A stretch of 15,728 nt of DNA from JBHJGU01 sp050331475 (GCA_050331475.1 JBHJGU010000009.1:1-15728), one strand, 5' to 3'; counted from the first letter of the stretch, positions 5,339 to 13,646 are shown. Made by a program: numbers and translations. The notes: a model not told the origin generated them from the letters alone.

Positions 5339-6649
5339 ATGACCGATCAAATTCGCTCCGCCGCCCCGCAAAACCGGACCCTCCCCCGGGAGACCGCGAA
5401 ATCCCAATTGCGTGGGGCTGTGGATCGATTGCGAGAGGCGGGCGAGTATCGGCAGTTTGCGACCCTGGAGCGGGTGGCCGAGCAAGCGCCGAGCGCGCGG
5501 TTCTTCGGGCTCTCGACCTTAGCGGGCGCTGAAACGCTGAACCCCTGCGATGACGTCGAAGTTTGGTGTTCGAACGATTATCTGGGCATGTCCCAGCATC
5601 CCGATGTACGCAAAGCCATGATCGACGCGGTGGACCGCTGCGGCGCGGGCGCGGGCGGCACGCGGAATATCTCGGGCACCTCGATCTACCATTTGCGCTT
5701 AGAGGCGGAACTCGCCGACCTGCACCACAAGGAAACGGCGCTTCTGTTCACCTCCGGCTATGTGGCCAATGAGGCGGCGATTTCTACGCTGGCTAAGCTG
5801 TTGCCCAATTGCGTGATTTTCTCCGATGAGCTGAACCACGCCTCCATGATCGCGGGCGTGCGCGCGAGCCGGTGCGAGAAACGCATCTGGCGGCACAATG
5901 ATGTGGAACACCTCGAAGCGCTCCTCGAAGAATATCCGAAAGAGCAGGCCAAACTGATCGTGTTCGAAAGCGTCTATTCGATGGATGGCGATATCGGGCC
6001 GATCAAAGAGGTCTGCGACCTGGCCGAAAAATACAACGCCTTGACCTATCTCGACGAGGTTCACGCGGTGGGTCTCTATGGTCCGCGCGGCGGCGGTATC
6101 GCCGAGCGCGACAACCAATTGGCGCGGGTGGATGTGATCCAAGGCACGCTGGCGAAAGCCTTCGGTGTGATGGGCGGCTATATCGCCGGCGACCGAGACA
6201 TTGTGGACGCGGTGCGCTCCTACGCGCCGGGCTTCATCTTCTCCACCTCCCTGTCGCCCGCTTTGGCCGCGGCCGCCCACGCCTCGGTGTCGTACGTGAA
6301 AGCGCACAATGAGTTGCGCGAGCGCCACCAAGACCGGTCCCGGCGCGCCAAACAGGCGCTGACCAATGAGGGACTGCCGGTGCTCCCCAACCCCACCCAC
6401 ATTGTGCCCGTGGTGATTGGGGACGCGCACCACTGCAAGCGGATCGCCCACCAATTGCTGGAAGATAAGCGCATCTATGTTCAGCCGATCGTGTCGCCGA
6501 CCGTGCCGCGGGGCACCGAACGGCTGCGCCTGACGCCGAACCCGCTGCATTCGGACGCCGCGATTGACCGCCTGGCAAAAGCAGTGCGCTCGCTTTGGCG
6601 GGTTTGCCCGGTCAGCGGCGCGGCGAGCTTCCGCGTGAATTTGAGCTGA
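5339..6649 (+). CDS. hemA: 5-aminolevulinate synthase (C4 pathway)
   Basis: This PLP enzyme condenses glycine with succinyl-CoA to give 5-aminolevulinate, the first step of heme synthesis in alphaproteobacteria. Domain landmarks in the 436-residue protein are VWCSNDYLGMSQHP (76-88), the glycine loop GAGAGGTRNISGT (102-114), SDELNHASMI with His168, YLDEVHAVGLYG with Asp239 and His242, and the PLP-lysine motif GTLAKAFGVMGGY with Lys273. The first ~25 residues are an extra leader compared with the Rhodobacter enzyme, which starts near LRGAVDRLREAGEYRQF, so a slightly later start cannot be excluded; the ribosome binding site before 5339 is weak. ccmF begins 26 bases downstream on the same strand, so heme supply is probably co-transcribed with cytochrome c maturation. 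Confidence 0.95.
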   Translation: MTDQIRSAAPQNRTLPRETAKSQLRGAVDRLREAGEYRQFATLERVAEQAPSARFFGLSTLAGAETLNPCDDVEVWCSNDYLGMSQHPDVRKAMIDAVDRCGAGAGGTRNISGTSIYHLRLEAELADLHHKETALLFTSGYVANEAAISTLAKLLPNCVIFSDELNHASMIAGVRASRCEKRIWRHNDVEHLEALLEEYPKEQAKLIVFESVYSMDGDIGPIKEVCDLAEKYNALTYLDEVHAVGLYGPRGGGIAERDNQLARVDVIQGTLAKAFGVMGGYIAGDRDIVDAVRSYAPGFIFSTSLSPALAAAAHASVSYVKAHNELRERHQDRSRRAKQALTNEGLPVLPNPTHIVPVVIGDAHHCKRIAHQLLEDKRIYVQPIVSPTVPRGTERLRLTPNPLHSDAAIDRLAKAVRSLWRVCPVSGAASFRVNLS

Positions 6650-6675
6650 GGCCCAAACGCACTAGTCTATAGCGC

Positions 6676-8370
6676 ATGTTGGCGGAATTCGGTCATTTGG
6701 CGCTCGCCGCCGCTCTGGCATTGGCGGGCCTGCAGGCTTTAGCGGCGTTCGCGGGCGCGCGCGTAAAAAACGTGGAACTCATGGCGTTAGGGCGCGCCTG
6801 CGCCCAAGCCCATGGACTCAGCGTCGCGCTCTCCTTTGTGTGCTTGCTGGGAGTGTTCGCCGCCTCCGACTTCACGGTGATGAATGTTGCGGAGAACAGC
6901 CATTCCGCCAAACCTTTAATCTACAAACTCACCGGCGCGTGGGGCAATCACGAAGGCTCCATGCTGTTGTGGGTGCTGATCTTGGCGCTCTATGGCGGCT
7001 CGCTGGCGACCGCGCGGCTAAACCTCCCCGCCGCCACCCAAGCAACGGCTGTCGGCGTGCAAGGCCTTCTGAGTTTCGGAGCAACGGCGTTTGTGCTCGC
7101 CCTGTCCAACCCGTTTCTCCGGCTCGACCCGCCGCCCTTCGACGGCGCGGGGCTCAATCCGCTGTTGCAGGATGCGGGCCTGATCATTCACCCGCCCATG
7201 CTCTATATGGGCTATGTGGGCTTTTCGGTGGTGTTTTCGCTGACCATAGCCGGGCTCGCCGCGGGCCGGATCGACTCCGATTGGGCGCGCGCAGTCCGTC
7301 CCTATGTCCTGTTCGCCTGGGCGTTTTTAAGCTTGGGCATCGGCCTGGGCGCCTGGTGGGCCTATCGCGAGCTGGGCTGGGGCGGGTATTGGTTCTGGGA
7401 CCCGGTGGAGAACGCGTCGCTCTTGCCTTGGCTGGTCGGCGCCGCGCTGAGCCATTCGGTGATCGTGCTCGCTAAGCGCAACACGCTGGCGCGGTGGTGT
7501 GCGCTTTTGGGCGTGCTTGCGTTTGGCATGTCGGTCTTGGGCACCTTCCTGGTGCGCTCAGGCGCGCTCACCTCGGTGCACGCCTTCGCGGTCGATCCCA
7601 AGCGCGGCATCGCCATTCTGATTTATCTTGCCTTAACCCTTGGCGCCGGGCTGACCTTGTACGCGGCTAAGGCCTCCCGCCTTCCCGCCGGCGCGGGCCA
7701 AGGCGCCTTCAGCCGCGACGGCTTTATCAAGCTTAACAATCTCTTGATGAGCGTTAGCGCGGCCCTCGTCCTCGTGGGCACGGTTTATCCCCTCGTGATC
7801 GAAGCCTTGGACCTGCGCACCATTTCTGTGGGCGCGCCTTATTTTAACGCCACCACCACCCCGGTGCTGGTGGCGGCCCTGATCGCCATGGGGTTTGGGC
7901 CATTCTCGCCTTGGGGACGGGAGGCGGGCTGGCCGCTCGTCAAAGCGTCCGCGGTCTTGCTGATCCTCGCGGGCGCAGCCGGTTTAGCGGCGTTGGCGTT
8001 CGCGCCCACAGCCGTGGTCGGCGCGCTGGGGGTGGCGGCGGCGGTGTGGCTCGCGCTTTCGACCGCGCGCTATCTCGCCCAGCGCGCTCGCGCAACGGGC
8101 GGGCTGACCCTGGAAAGCCTCGGCCTGGTGCTCGCCCATGGCGGGGTGGCTTTGGCGGCGCTGGGGTTGGCGGTCTCGGGGCTCTACTCGCGTGAAACCA
8201 TTGCGGCGATCGAACCGGGCGGCGCAATCGAATTGAACGGCGTCACCTACACCCTTGAGACCATCGATCCGGTCACCGGCCCGAATTATCAAGGTGTCCG
8301 GGCCACGGTGACCCTGGCGCGTGACGGCCAAACCCCGTTCTCCACGCTTTATCCCGAGCGGCGCGCCTAA
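6676..8370 (+). CDS. ccmF: Cytochrome c heme lyase subunit CcmF, N-terminal 564 residues (interrupted by in-frame TAA)
   Basis: CcmF is the large inner-membrane subunit that, with CcmH and CcmI, attaches heme to apocytochrome c in the periplasm. The frame carries many membrane helices, the heme-handling WWD motif WGGYWFWDPVENASLLPWL (235-253), and all four functional histidines known from E. coli at nearly the same numbers: His172 (IHPPMLY), His260 (ALSHSV), His302 (VHAFA) and His488 (VLAHGG). It stops at TAA (8368-8370) right after TLYPERRA. Family members continue from this point for about 90 more residues, including the last membrane helix. That missing piece follows in the same frame (see 8386-8649). 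The TAA may be a real nonsense mutation, a gene split, or a sequence error. Confidence 0.92.
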   Translation: MLAEFGHLALAAALALAGLQALAAFAGARVKNVELMALGRACAQAHGLSVALSFVCLLGVFAASDFTVMNVAENSHSAKPLIYKLTGAWGNHEGSMLLWVLILALYGGSLATARLNLPAATQATAVGVQGLLSFGATAFVLALSNPFLRLDPPPFDGAGLNPLLQDAGLIIHPPMLYMGYVGFSVVFSLTIAGLAAGRIDSDWARAVRPYVLFAWAFLSLGIGLGAWWAYRELGWGGYWFWDPVENASLLPWLVGAALSHSVIVLAKRNTLARWCALLGVLAFGMSVLGTFLVRSGALTSVHAFAVDPKRGIAILIYLALTLGAGLTLYAAKASRLPAGAGQGAFSRDGFIKLNNLLMSVSAALVLVGTVYPLVIEALDLRTISVGAPYFNATTTPVLVAALIAMGFGPFSPWGREAGWPLVKASAVLLILAGAAGLAALAFAPTAVVGALGVAAAVWLALSTARYLAQRARATGGLTLESLGLVLAHGGVALAALGLAVSGLYSRETIAAIEPGGAIELNGVTYTLETIDPVTGPNYQGVRATVTLARDGQTPFSTLYPERRA

Positions 8371-8385
8371 GCCGGGGTATCGAGC

Positions 8386-8649
8386 ATGATCACCACCCAA
8401 GCCGCGCTCAAGCCCGCGCTCTGGGGCGACCATTACGTGACCCTCGCCGATCTCAATGAGGGCCAAACCCAAGCCCGTGGCCCGGCTTGGGCGTTGCGCG
8501 CCTATGACCGTCCGCTGGTGGGCCTGATCTGGGCTGGGGTGGTGTTGGTGTTTTGGGGCGCGCTTCTGGCGAGTTACACCGCCGCCCGCGCCGCACGCGC
8601 GCTGGCCGATCGGCAGACGAGCGCGCCCCAACCCCAGGCCGCGGAATGA
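8386..8649 (+). CDS. ccmF: CcmF C-terminal segment (separate frame after in-frame stop)
   Basis: This 87-residue frame begins ATG ATC ACC ACC, 15 bases after the ccmF TAA and in the same reading frame. MITTQAALKPALWGDHYVTLADL corresponds to the TTEA-type segment and the DLYV-type stretch near the CcmF C-terminus; RAYDRPLVGLIWAGVVLVFWGALLASY is the final membrane helix. A CGGGG lies about 8 bases before the ATG, so reinitiation after the TAA is possible and would give a two-piece CcmF, as known from plant mitochondria. Joined, the two frames would code for about 656 residues, a normal CcmF length. Its TGA overlaps the ccmH start (ATGA). Confidence 0.78.
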   Translation: MITTQAALKPALWGDHYVTLADLNEGQTQARGPAWALRAYDRPLVGLIWAGVVLVFWGALLASYTAARAARALADRQTSAPQPQAAE

Positions 8650-9080
8650 TCCGGACCCTGCTCATCCTGACGCTCGGCCTGCTCTGCGCCGGCATGAGCC
8701 CAGCCCAAGCACCGGCGCCAGCGCCGCCCGCAGTCCTTGAAGCGCGGCTGGAGGACCCCGCCTTGGAAGCCCGCGCGCAGGCGCTGTTTCGGGAACTGCG
8801 CTGCCCGGTTTGCACGGCCCAATCGATTGCGGAGTCCGATGCGGACGTGTCCGCCGATTTACGCCGGCTGGTGCGCGGCTTTATCCAAGAGGGCCGGTCG
8901 GATCGGGAGATCCTCGCCGATCTGACCGCGCGCTATGGCGACACGGTCCGTCTGCGCCCGCCGGTGGACGGGCGAACCTATCTCTTATGGGCGACGCCGT
9001 GGCTCGTTCTCGGCCTAGGCGTGGCGCTGTGGTGGCGCGCGGGCCGCGCGCGGCCCTCTGAGGCGGCCCCCGCCTTATGA
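8646..9080 (+). CDS. ccmH: Cytochrome c maturation protein CcmH (thioredoxin-like CXXC protein)
   Basis: CcmH reduces or holds apocytochrome c at its CXXCH heme site during ligation. The 144-residue protein has a signal/anchor peptide MIRTLLILTLGLLCAG, the redox motif LRCPVC with Cys53 and Cys56, the family-typical SIAESDADVSADLRRLVR and RYGDTVRLRPP blocks, and a C-terminal membrane helix around residues 110-131 (YLLWATPWLVLGLGVALWW). The usual Gln after the second Cys is Thr (CPVCTAQS). I chose the ATG at 8646 because it overlaps the ccmF stop as ATGA and gives a proper signal peptide; upstream in-frame starts would read through ccmF. It overlaps ccmA by ATGA. Confidence 0.92.
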   Translation: MIRTLLILTLGLLCAGMSPAQAPAPAPPAVLEARLEDPALEARAQALFRELRCPVCTAQSIAESDADVSADLRRLVRGFIQEGRSDREILADLTARYGDTVRLRPPVDGRTYLLWATPWLVLGLGVALWWRAGRARPSEAAPAL

Positions 9081-9730
9081 TCCCCGACAGCGCCGAAGGC
9101 GAACCCGACGCGTTCGCGCCGGTGAGCTTGGGTGTTGCGGATTTCGGATGTGACCGCGGCGGCCGCGCTGTATTCCGAGGGGTCAGTTTCGAGCTGCAGC
9201 CAGGCCAGGTCCTAGACGTACGCGGGCCCAATGGGGTGGGCAAGTCCACGCTTTTACGCGCGCTCGCTGGGCTCACCGGTGCGGTTCACGGTGAGTTGCG
9301 TTGGCGGACCCAGGACCGAGAGGCCGCCCGTCCCCGGGCCGATGCGATGTCCTATCAAGGCCATAAAGACCCGATCAAAGGCGTGTTCACCGCCCGCGAA
9401 AACCTAACCGTCTGGGCCAAGCTCGCGCGCGGACGGTCGCGTGTGGACTCAGCGCTCGAAACGGTGGGTCTGGCGCGCCTGGCCGCCGCGCCGGGCCGGT
9501 TGCTCTCCGCCGGTCAGCGCCGACGGCTTAGCTTCGCCCGGCTTTTGGCGGAGCGTCGGCCGGTCTGGCTGCTCGACGAGCCCAATGCCGGGCTCGACGC
9601 GCAAGGGGCCGAGCTGGTGGGCGCGCTTCTGGATGACCACCTCGCCCGCGGCGGGCTTGCGGTCTTAGCAAGCCATGCGCGCCTGCCCGCCAAAACCCCC
9701 TTTCAGACCCTGGTTCTGGAGCCGGGCTAA
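9077..9730 (+). CDS. ccmA: Heme exporter ATP-binding protein CcmA
   Basis: CcmA is the cytoplasmic ATPase of the CcmABCD complex; ATP hydrolysis releases holo-CcmE from CcmC. In the 217 residues the Walker A motif GPNGVGKST lies at 50-58, the ABC signature LSAGQRRRLSFARL at 143-156 and Walker B VWLLDEP at 163-169, followed by the D-loop NAGLD. SYQGHKDPIKGVFTARENL is typical of CcmA. The start overlaps ccmH by ATGA; a GTG about 15 codons later (near 9122) would also give a normal N-terminus, so the first ~15 residues are less certain. The TAA shares a base with the ccmB ATG. Confidence 0.93.
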   Translation: MIPDSAEGEPDAFAPVSLGVADFGCDRGGRAVFRGVSFELQPGQVLDVRGPNGVGKSTLLRALAGLTGAVHGELRWRTQDREAARPRADAMSYQGHKDPIKGVFTARENLTVWAKLARGRSRVDSALETVGLARLAAAPGRLLSAGQRRRLSFARLLAERRPVWLLDEPNAGLDAQGAELVGALLDDHLARGGLAVLASHARLPAKTPFQTLVLEPG

Positions 9731-10398
9731 TGGACGGTTTCAGCGCAGTCTTCGCCCGAGAAGTCGGGCTTGCCTGGCGCGACGGCGCGGGTTGGGCGTT
9801 CGGGCTCGTCTTTTTCGCGCTAGTGATCGGGCTGGCCGCCTTCGCGATCGGTCCGGACCGGGCGAGCCTGAGCGCGCTTGCGCCCGGGCTGGTCTGGCTC
9901 GCCGCCGCCTTGGCCAGCCAGCTCTCACTGGACCGGTTGTTCGCGCCCGATGTCGAAGACGGAACGCTCGACCTCTTAACCCTGGGCGCTGCGCCTTTGA
10001 CCCTGGTTGCACTCGCCAAATGTGCAGCCCAGTGGACGACTTCGGTGGCGCCGATCATTCTCGCCGCTCCGGCGCTCGCGGCCTCTCTGGCCATGGTGGA
10101 GACCGCCTATCCCACGCTGATCGTCTCGCTTTTGCTGGGCACGCCCGCGCTCACCCTATATGGCGCCATAGGCGCGGCGCTGGCGGCCGGCTCGAAAGCG
10201 AACGGTTTACTGGTGGCGTTAATCTCGGGACCACTCATCGTGCCCACCCTGATCTTCGGCGTCGGCGCGGCGCGCGCGGGCCTAGACGGGGCGGGTTTTG
10301 CGGCGCCGGAATTGCGCTTGCTCGGCGCTGTCAGCTTGGTCGCGTTCGCCGTAGCGCCGGTTTCGATCGCCGCCGCCTTGCGCGCGCAGATCGATTAA
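9730..10398 (+). CDS. ccmB: Heme exporter membrane protein CcmB
   Basis: CcmB is the six-helix membrane partner of the CcmA ATPase. The 222-residue protein is strongly hydrophobic, with family-typical stretches FAREVGLAWRDGAGW near the start, LFAPDVEDGTLDLL after the second helix, and LLLGTPALTLYGAIGAALA followed by LISGPLIVPTLIFGVGAA toward the end. It begins on the last base of the ccmA stop (TAATG), which points to coupled translation. ccmC follows after 24 bases with its own strong AGGAGG site. Confidence 0.92.
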   Translation: MDGFSAVFAREVGLAWRDGAGWAFGLVFFALVIGLAAFAIGPDRASLSALAPGLVWLAAALASQLSLDRLFAPDVEDGTLDLLTLGAAPLTLVALAKCAAQWTTSVAPIILAAPALAASLAMVETAYPTLIVSLLLGTPALTLYGAIGAALAAGSKANGLLVALISGPLIVPTLIFGVGAARAGLDGAGFAAPELRLLGAVSLVAFAVAPVSIAAALRAQID

Positions 10399-10422
10399 GG
10401 TGGATTGGACCCAGGAGGCCCT

Positions 10423-11199
10423 ATGCTGAGCTATCTCGCCAACCCCGCCCGATTTCGCAGCTTCGCCCGCATCGCGCGTCCGATCGCCGGGTGGACCGCC
10501 GTCACCCTGCTCGTCACGGGCCTCCCCTGGGCGCTGGCGTTCTCCCCGCCTGACTACCAGCAGGGCGACAGCGTGCGGATCATGTATGTCCACGTACCTG
10601 CGGCCTGGATGTCGCTGGCGATCTACACCGTCATCGCGGCGGCGGGGCTCGTGAGTTTCGTCTGGCGGCATCCGCTCGCGGATGTGGCGGGCAAGTGCGC
10701 GGCCCCGCTTGGCGCATGCTTCACATTCTTGGCGCTGGTGACCGGGGCGCTATGGGGCAAGCCCACATGGGGAACCTGGTGGGTGTGGGATGCGCGGCTA
10801 ACCTCCGTTTTGGTGTTGTTTTTCCTGTATCTTGGCCTGATGGCGCTATGGCGCTCTATCGACGATCAGACCAAGGCCGCGCGCATTGCGGGGATCGCCG
10901 CCATGGTGGGCTGGATCAACGTGCCGATCATCAAATTCTCCGTGGATTGGTGGAACTCGCTACACCAACCCGCGAGCGTCTTCCGGCCCGACGGCCCCAC
11001 CATTGACGCGTCCCTTTTGTGGCCCTTAGCGATCATGGCGCTCGCTTATACAGCGCTGTTTGCGTGGCTCTTGTTTGTGGCTATGGAGGCGGAACTCGAT
11101 CGCCGCCGGGTCCAGGTCTTGCGCGACCGCCAGATCGGCGCCGCGGGGGCGCGACCGGCCCGCCCCGCTGAAATCCCCGGAACCGGCGCGCCGGCATGA
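10423..11199 (+). CDS. ccmC: Heme-handling membrane protein CcmC
   Basis: CcmC presents heme to CcmE in the periplasm. The 258-residue protein has six predicted membrane segments and the WWD motif WGKPTWGTWWVWDARLTS around residues 111-128. The two external heme-ligand histidines are His57 in YVHVPAAW and His181 in WNSLHQPASV, matching His60 and His184 of E. coli CcmC. I chose the ATG at 10423, which has AGGAGG four bases upstream; a TTG at 10405 would place the ribosome binding site inside the gene. The tail after the last helix is long and rich in Ala/Arg/Pro. The stop overlaps ccmD (ATGA). Confidence 0.94.
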   Translation: MLSYLANPARFRSFARIARPIAGWTAVTLLVTGLPWALAFSPPDYQQGDSVRIMYVHVPAAWMSLAIYTVIAAAGLVSFVWRHPLADVAGKCAAPLGACFTFLALVTGALWGKPTWGTWWVWDARLTSVLVLFFLYLGLMALWRSIDDQTKAARIAGIAAMVGWINVPIIKFSVDWWNSLHQPASVFRPDGPTIDASLLWPLAIMALAYTALFAWLLFVAMEAELDRRRVQVLRDRQIGAAGARPARPAEIPGTGAPA

Positions 11200-11360
11200 G
11201 CGACTTTTTCGCCATGGGCGGGCACGGCCCGTTTATCTGGACCGCCTATGGGCTAAGCGCCTTGGTGCTGATCACCGCCAGCGTGGTGACCTTGCGCGCC
11301 GCCGCCCGCGCCAAGCGGGAACGTGCGCGCCTGGACGCCCTTGAGGAGCCAAAGCGGTGA
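11196..11360 (+). CDS. ccmD: Cytochrome c maturation protein CcmD (small membrane protein)
   Basis: This small 54-residue gene starts at the ATG overlapping the ccmC stop. The product begins MSDFFAMGGHGPFIWTAYGL, with the GPFIWTAYG pattern seen in CcmD proteins just before the single membrane helix (about residues 13-33), and ends in a basic, charged tail (RAAARAKRERARLDALEEPKR region). CcmD stabilises the CcmABC complex and helps release holo-CcmE. Position between ccmC and ccmI and the GTGA overlap with ccmI support the call. Confidence 0.9.
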   Translation: MSDFFAMGGHGPFIWTAYGLSALVLITASVVTLRAAARAKRERARLDALEEPKR

Positions 11361-12307
11361 GCGCGAGCTTCCTGCTCGCCGCCTTTGCGATCGTCATAGG
11401 CTTGGGCGCGATCACCGCATGGCTCACGTTGAGCCGACGCGGCGACGCGCGCAAACCCGCCTTTGCGGCCCTGGCCCTCATACCACTTCTCACGCTGGGG
11501 ATTTACGCGCTGACCGGTAGCCCCGAGCAGGCCCACCGCTTTGTCACCCCGCCGGAGACCAGCCGCACGCTCGCCCGCTCCGCAGCGCTTGCCGAGCTCG
11601 ACGCGCGGCGCGCGCAGCTTGAAGCCGAAGGCGGAAGCCTGGCGGACTGGCGCGATTTAGGCCTCGCCAATCGCGAGGCGGGCCGGTTAGACGCTGCGAT
11701 CAGCGCTTTTGCGGCTGCGCTCACGGCGGCGGAGGATGCGGACGCGGACGCGCGGCTCGACGTGCTCGGCGCCTATGGCGAGGCGCGGGTCAATCAGCGC
11801 GGCGGCGTGGTGGACCGGGAGGCCGCGAGCGCGTTCGGCGAATTGATCCGTGCGCGGCCCGATGATCCGGGCGCGGTGTTTTTCTTAGGCCTCGCAGCCC
11901 GTCAAGCCGGCGATCCCGCCAGCGCGGTGTTGTTTTGGCGTCGGCTGCTCGCCTTAACGCCGCCCGACCTGCCCGGGCGCGACCGGATCGCCCAAGCGCT
12001 CGCCGAGGCGGAGGCGGCGCTCGAGACCCCCGACGCGGTCGGCCTACCCGCCCCTGACGCGGACGCCGCGCGGGCTGTTGCTGAGCTGTCGGCGGAGGAC
12101 CAACGCGCGTTTATCGCCGACCGCGTCGCGAGTTTTCGCGCCCGGGTGGAGGCGGAAAGCCCGGAAGACCCCACGGCCTGGGTTCAACTGGCGCGCATGT
12201 ATGTGGTCTTGGAGCGTCGCGAGGATGCGCTTTCGGCGTTTGACCGCGCACTGGCTCTGCGCCCGGACCCCGATATTGAAGCTGAACGCGACGCCGCGGC
12301 CGGTTAA
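11357..12307 (+). CDS. ccmI: Cytochrome c biogenesis protein CcmI (TPR chaperone of apocytochrome c)
   Basis: CcmI is the membrane-anchored chaperone that holds apocytochrome c for CcmF/CcmH. The 316-residue protein has two N-terminal membrane segments (about 3-24 and 35-53) joined by a short cytoplasmic loop, as in family members, then a large periplasmic region rich in Ala with TPR-like helical pairs, for example LADWRDLGLANREAGRLDAA, PDDPGAVFFLGLAARQAGD and PTAWVQLARMYVVLERREDA. It starts at GTG, overlapping the ccmD stop as GTGA; no ATG lies near. It closes the ccm run; the usual thioredoxin-like ccmG is not beside it. Confidence 0.9.
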   Translation: MSASFLLAAFAIVIGLGAITAWLTLSRRGDARKPAFAALALIPLLTLGIYALTGSPEQAHRFVTPPETSRTLARSAALAELDARRAQLEAEGGSLADWRDLGLANREAGRLDAAISAFAAALTAAEDADADARLDVLGAYGEARVNQRGGVVDREAASAFGELIRARPDDPGAVFFLGLAARQAGDPASAVLFWRRLLALTPPDLPGRDRIAQALAEAEAALETPDAVGLPAPDADAARAVAELSAEDQRAFIADRVASFRARVEAESPEDPTAWVQLARMYVVLERREDALSAFDRALALRPDPDIEAERDAAAG

Positions 12308-12316
12308 GGTGCGCGC

Positions 12317-13642
12317 ATGAGCAGCCCCACCTCCCGCACTGACCGCGCTCAGGCCGAAGTCGCCGGCCGAAAACGGCTCTATAACGAAATCCACGCCCGG
12401 CCGCCGCAACCGCTTGAGGCGCCAGCGCAAATCACCCATTTGGCGCTGTTGGCGTCAAACGCCGAAGCCGAGGCGGACGCGGAGCGGCTCAACACGCTCG
12501 CGGACGGGGTTCACCAGCCCGGGCCTGCTCCCCAAGCCCGCCACGCCATGCTGGATGGCGGGGTGTGGCGGCTGCGGTGGGAGCGGCATGCGGAGTTTCT
12601 CAGCTACACCATCGTTCGGCCGGGACCCACGGACACCCCATTCTCCGACACCGCGTTGGACGCCTTCCCTCAGGACTTCGTCGCCCAGACGCCGGGCCGG
12701 CTGTTGCTAGGCGTTCATGTCAGCGTGGCCAATGCGGACCGGGCGTATTTGAACAAAGACGATATCCAGAAAGCGCTGGGACAGAACGATTATTTGGTCT
12801 CCACCTTCAAGGGCGGCGGGCTGACGGCGGCGAGCGCGTTTCGCCTGCACGGCGACGATTTCGCCCGGATCCTGGTTTACAACCATTCCTGCGGACCCAC
12901 AGAGCTGGGTCGAGCGGTGCAATGGCTCCTTGAGGTCGAGACGTACCGGATGATGGCGCTTCTGGCTTTGCCGGTCGCCCACCAAGTGGGCGCCGCCGTC
13001 AGCAAGCTGGAGGCGAATGTCAACGACATCACCAAAAAGCTCGCCGCCACCCATTCCGAAGCCGAAGACCGGGCGCTGTTGGATCGGCTCATCCAAGCCT
13101 CGGCTCAGGCTGAGGACGAGGCGACCGATTCCAGTTTCCGCTTCTCCGCCGCGCGCGCCTATTACGCCATTGTGCGAGAACGCATCGCGGCGTTGCGTGA
13201 GGAGCGCCAAAAGGGTCGGGAGTCCTTGGGCGGGTTTCTCGATCGCCGGCTGGCGCCCGCTATGAACACCTGTGACGCCACCGCCCAGCGCCAACAAGCG
13301 GTGATCGATCGACTGTCCCGGGTGACGGACCTGTTGCGCACCCGCGTGGACATGGCTTTGCAGCAACAAAACGCCAAAATGCTCGCCTCTGTTGATAAGC
13401 GCGCCAAAATGCAATTGCGCCTGCAACAGACCGTGGAGGGGCTCTCGGTGGTGGCGATCAGCTATTACGCCGTGGGCCTGGCCGGCTATGTGTTCAAAGC
13501 GCTTGAGCACGCTGTGAGCGCTTTCGACGCCACCTTGGCCACTGGGCTAAGCGCGCCAGCGATCGTTCTAGGCGTGGCTTGGACGTTGCGTCGCGCGCGC
13601 AAAGCGCTGACAGATTCCGATCCGCCCGCCGTTCAGGAGTAA
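12317..13642 (+). CDS. DUF3422 family membrane-anchored protein of unknown function
   Basis: The 441-residue protein matches the DUF3422 family: LYNEIHARPPQPLEAP near the N-terminus (21-36), GRAVQWLLEVETYRMMALLA around 200-215, and two C-terminal membrane helices (about 375-393 and 406-425) that anchor it. The middle is long, helical and charged, with many Gln/Arg/Glu residues (such as the DLLRTRVDMALQQQNAKML stretch), suggesting a coiled coil on one side of the membrane. No signal peptide is visible, so the large N-terminal part is probably cytoplasmic. It starts 9 bases after ccmI with AAGG upstream, so it is probably co-transcribed with the ccm genes. The function is not known; proximity to cytochrome c maturation is only suggestive. 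Confidence 0.87.
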   Translation: MSSPTSRTDRAQAEVAGRKRLYNEIHARPPQPLEAPAQITHLALLASNAEAEADAERLNTLADGVHQPGPAPQARHAMLDGGVWRLRWERHAEFLSYTIVRPGPTDTPFSDTALDAFPQDFVAQTPGRLLLGVHVSVANADRAYLNKDDIQKALGQNDYLVSTFKGGGLTAASAFRLHGDDFARILVYNHSCGPTELGRAVQWLLEVETYRMMALLALPVAHQVGAAVSKLEANVNDITKKLAATHSEAEDRALLDRLIQASAQAEDEATDSSFRFSAARAYYAIVRERIAALREERQKGRESLGGFLDRRLAPAMNTCDATAQRQQAVIDRLSRVTDLLRTRVDMALQQQNAKMLASVDKRAKMQLRLQQTVEGLSVVAISYYAVGLAGYVFKALEHAVSAFDATLATGLSAPAIVLGVAWTLRRARKALTDSDPPAVQE

Positions 13643-13646
13643 GCCC

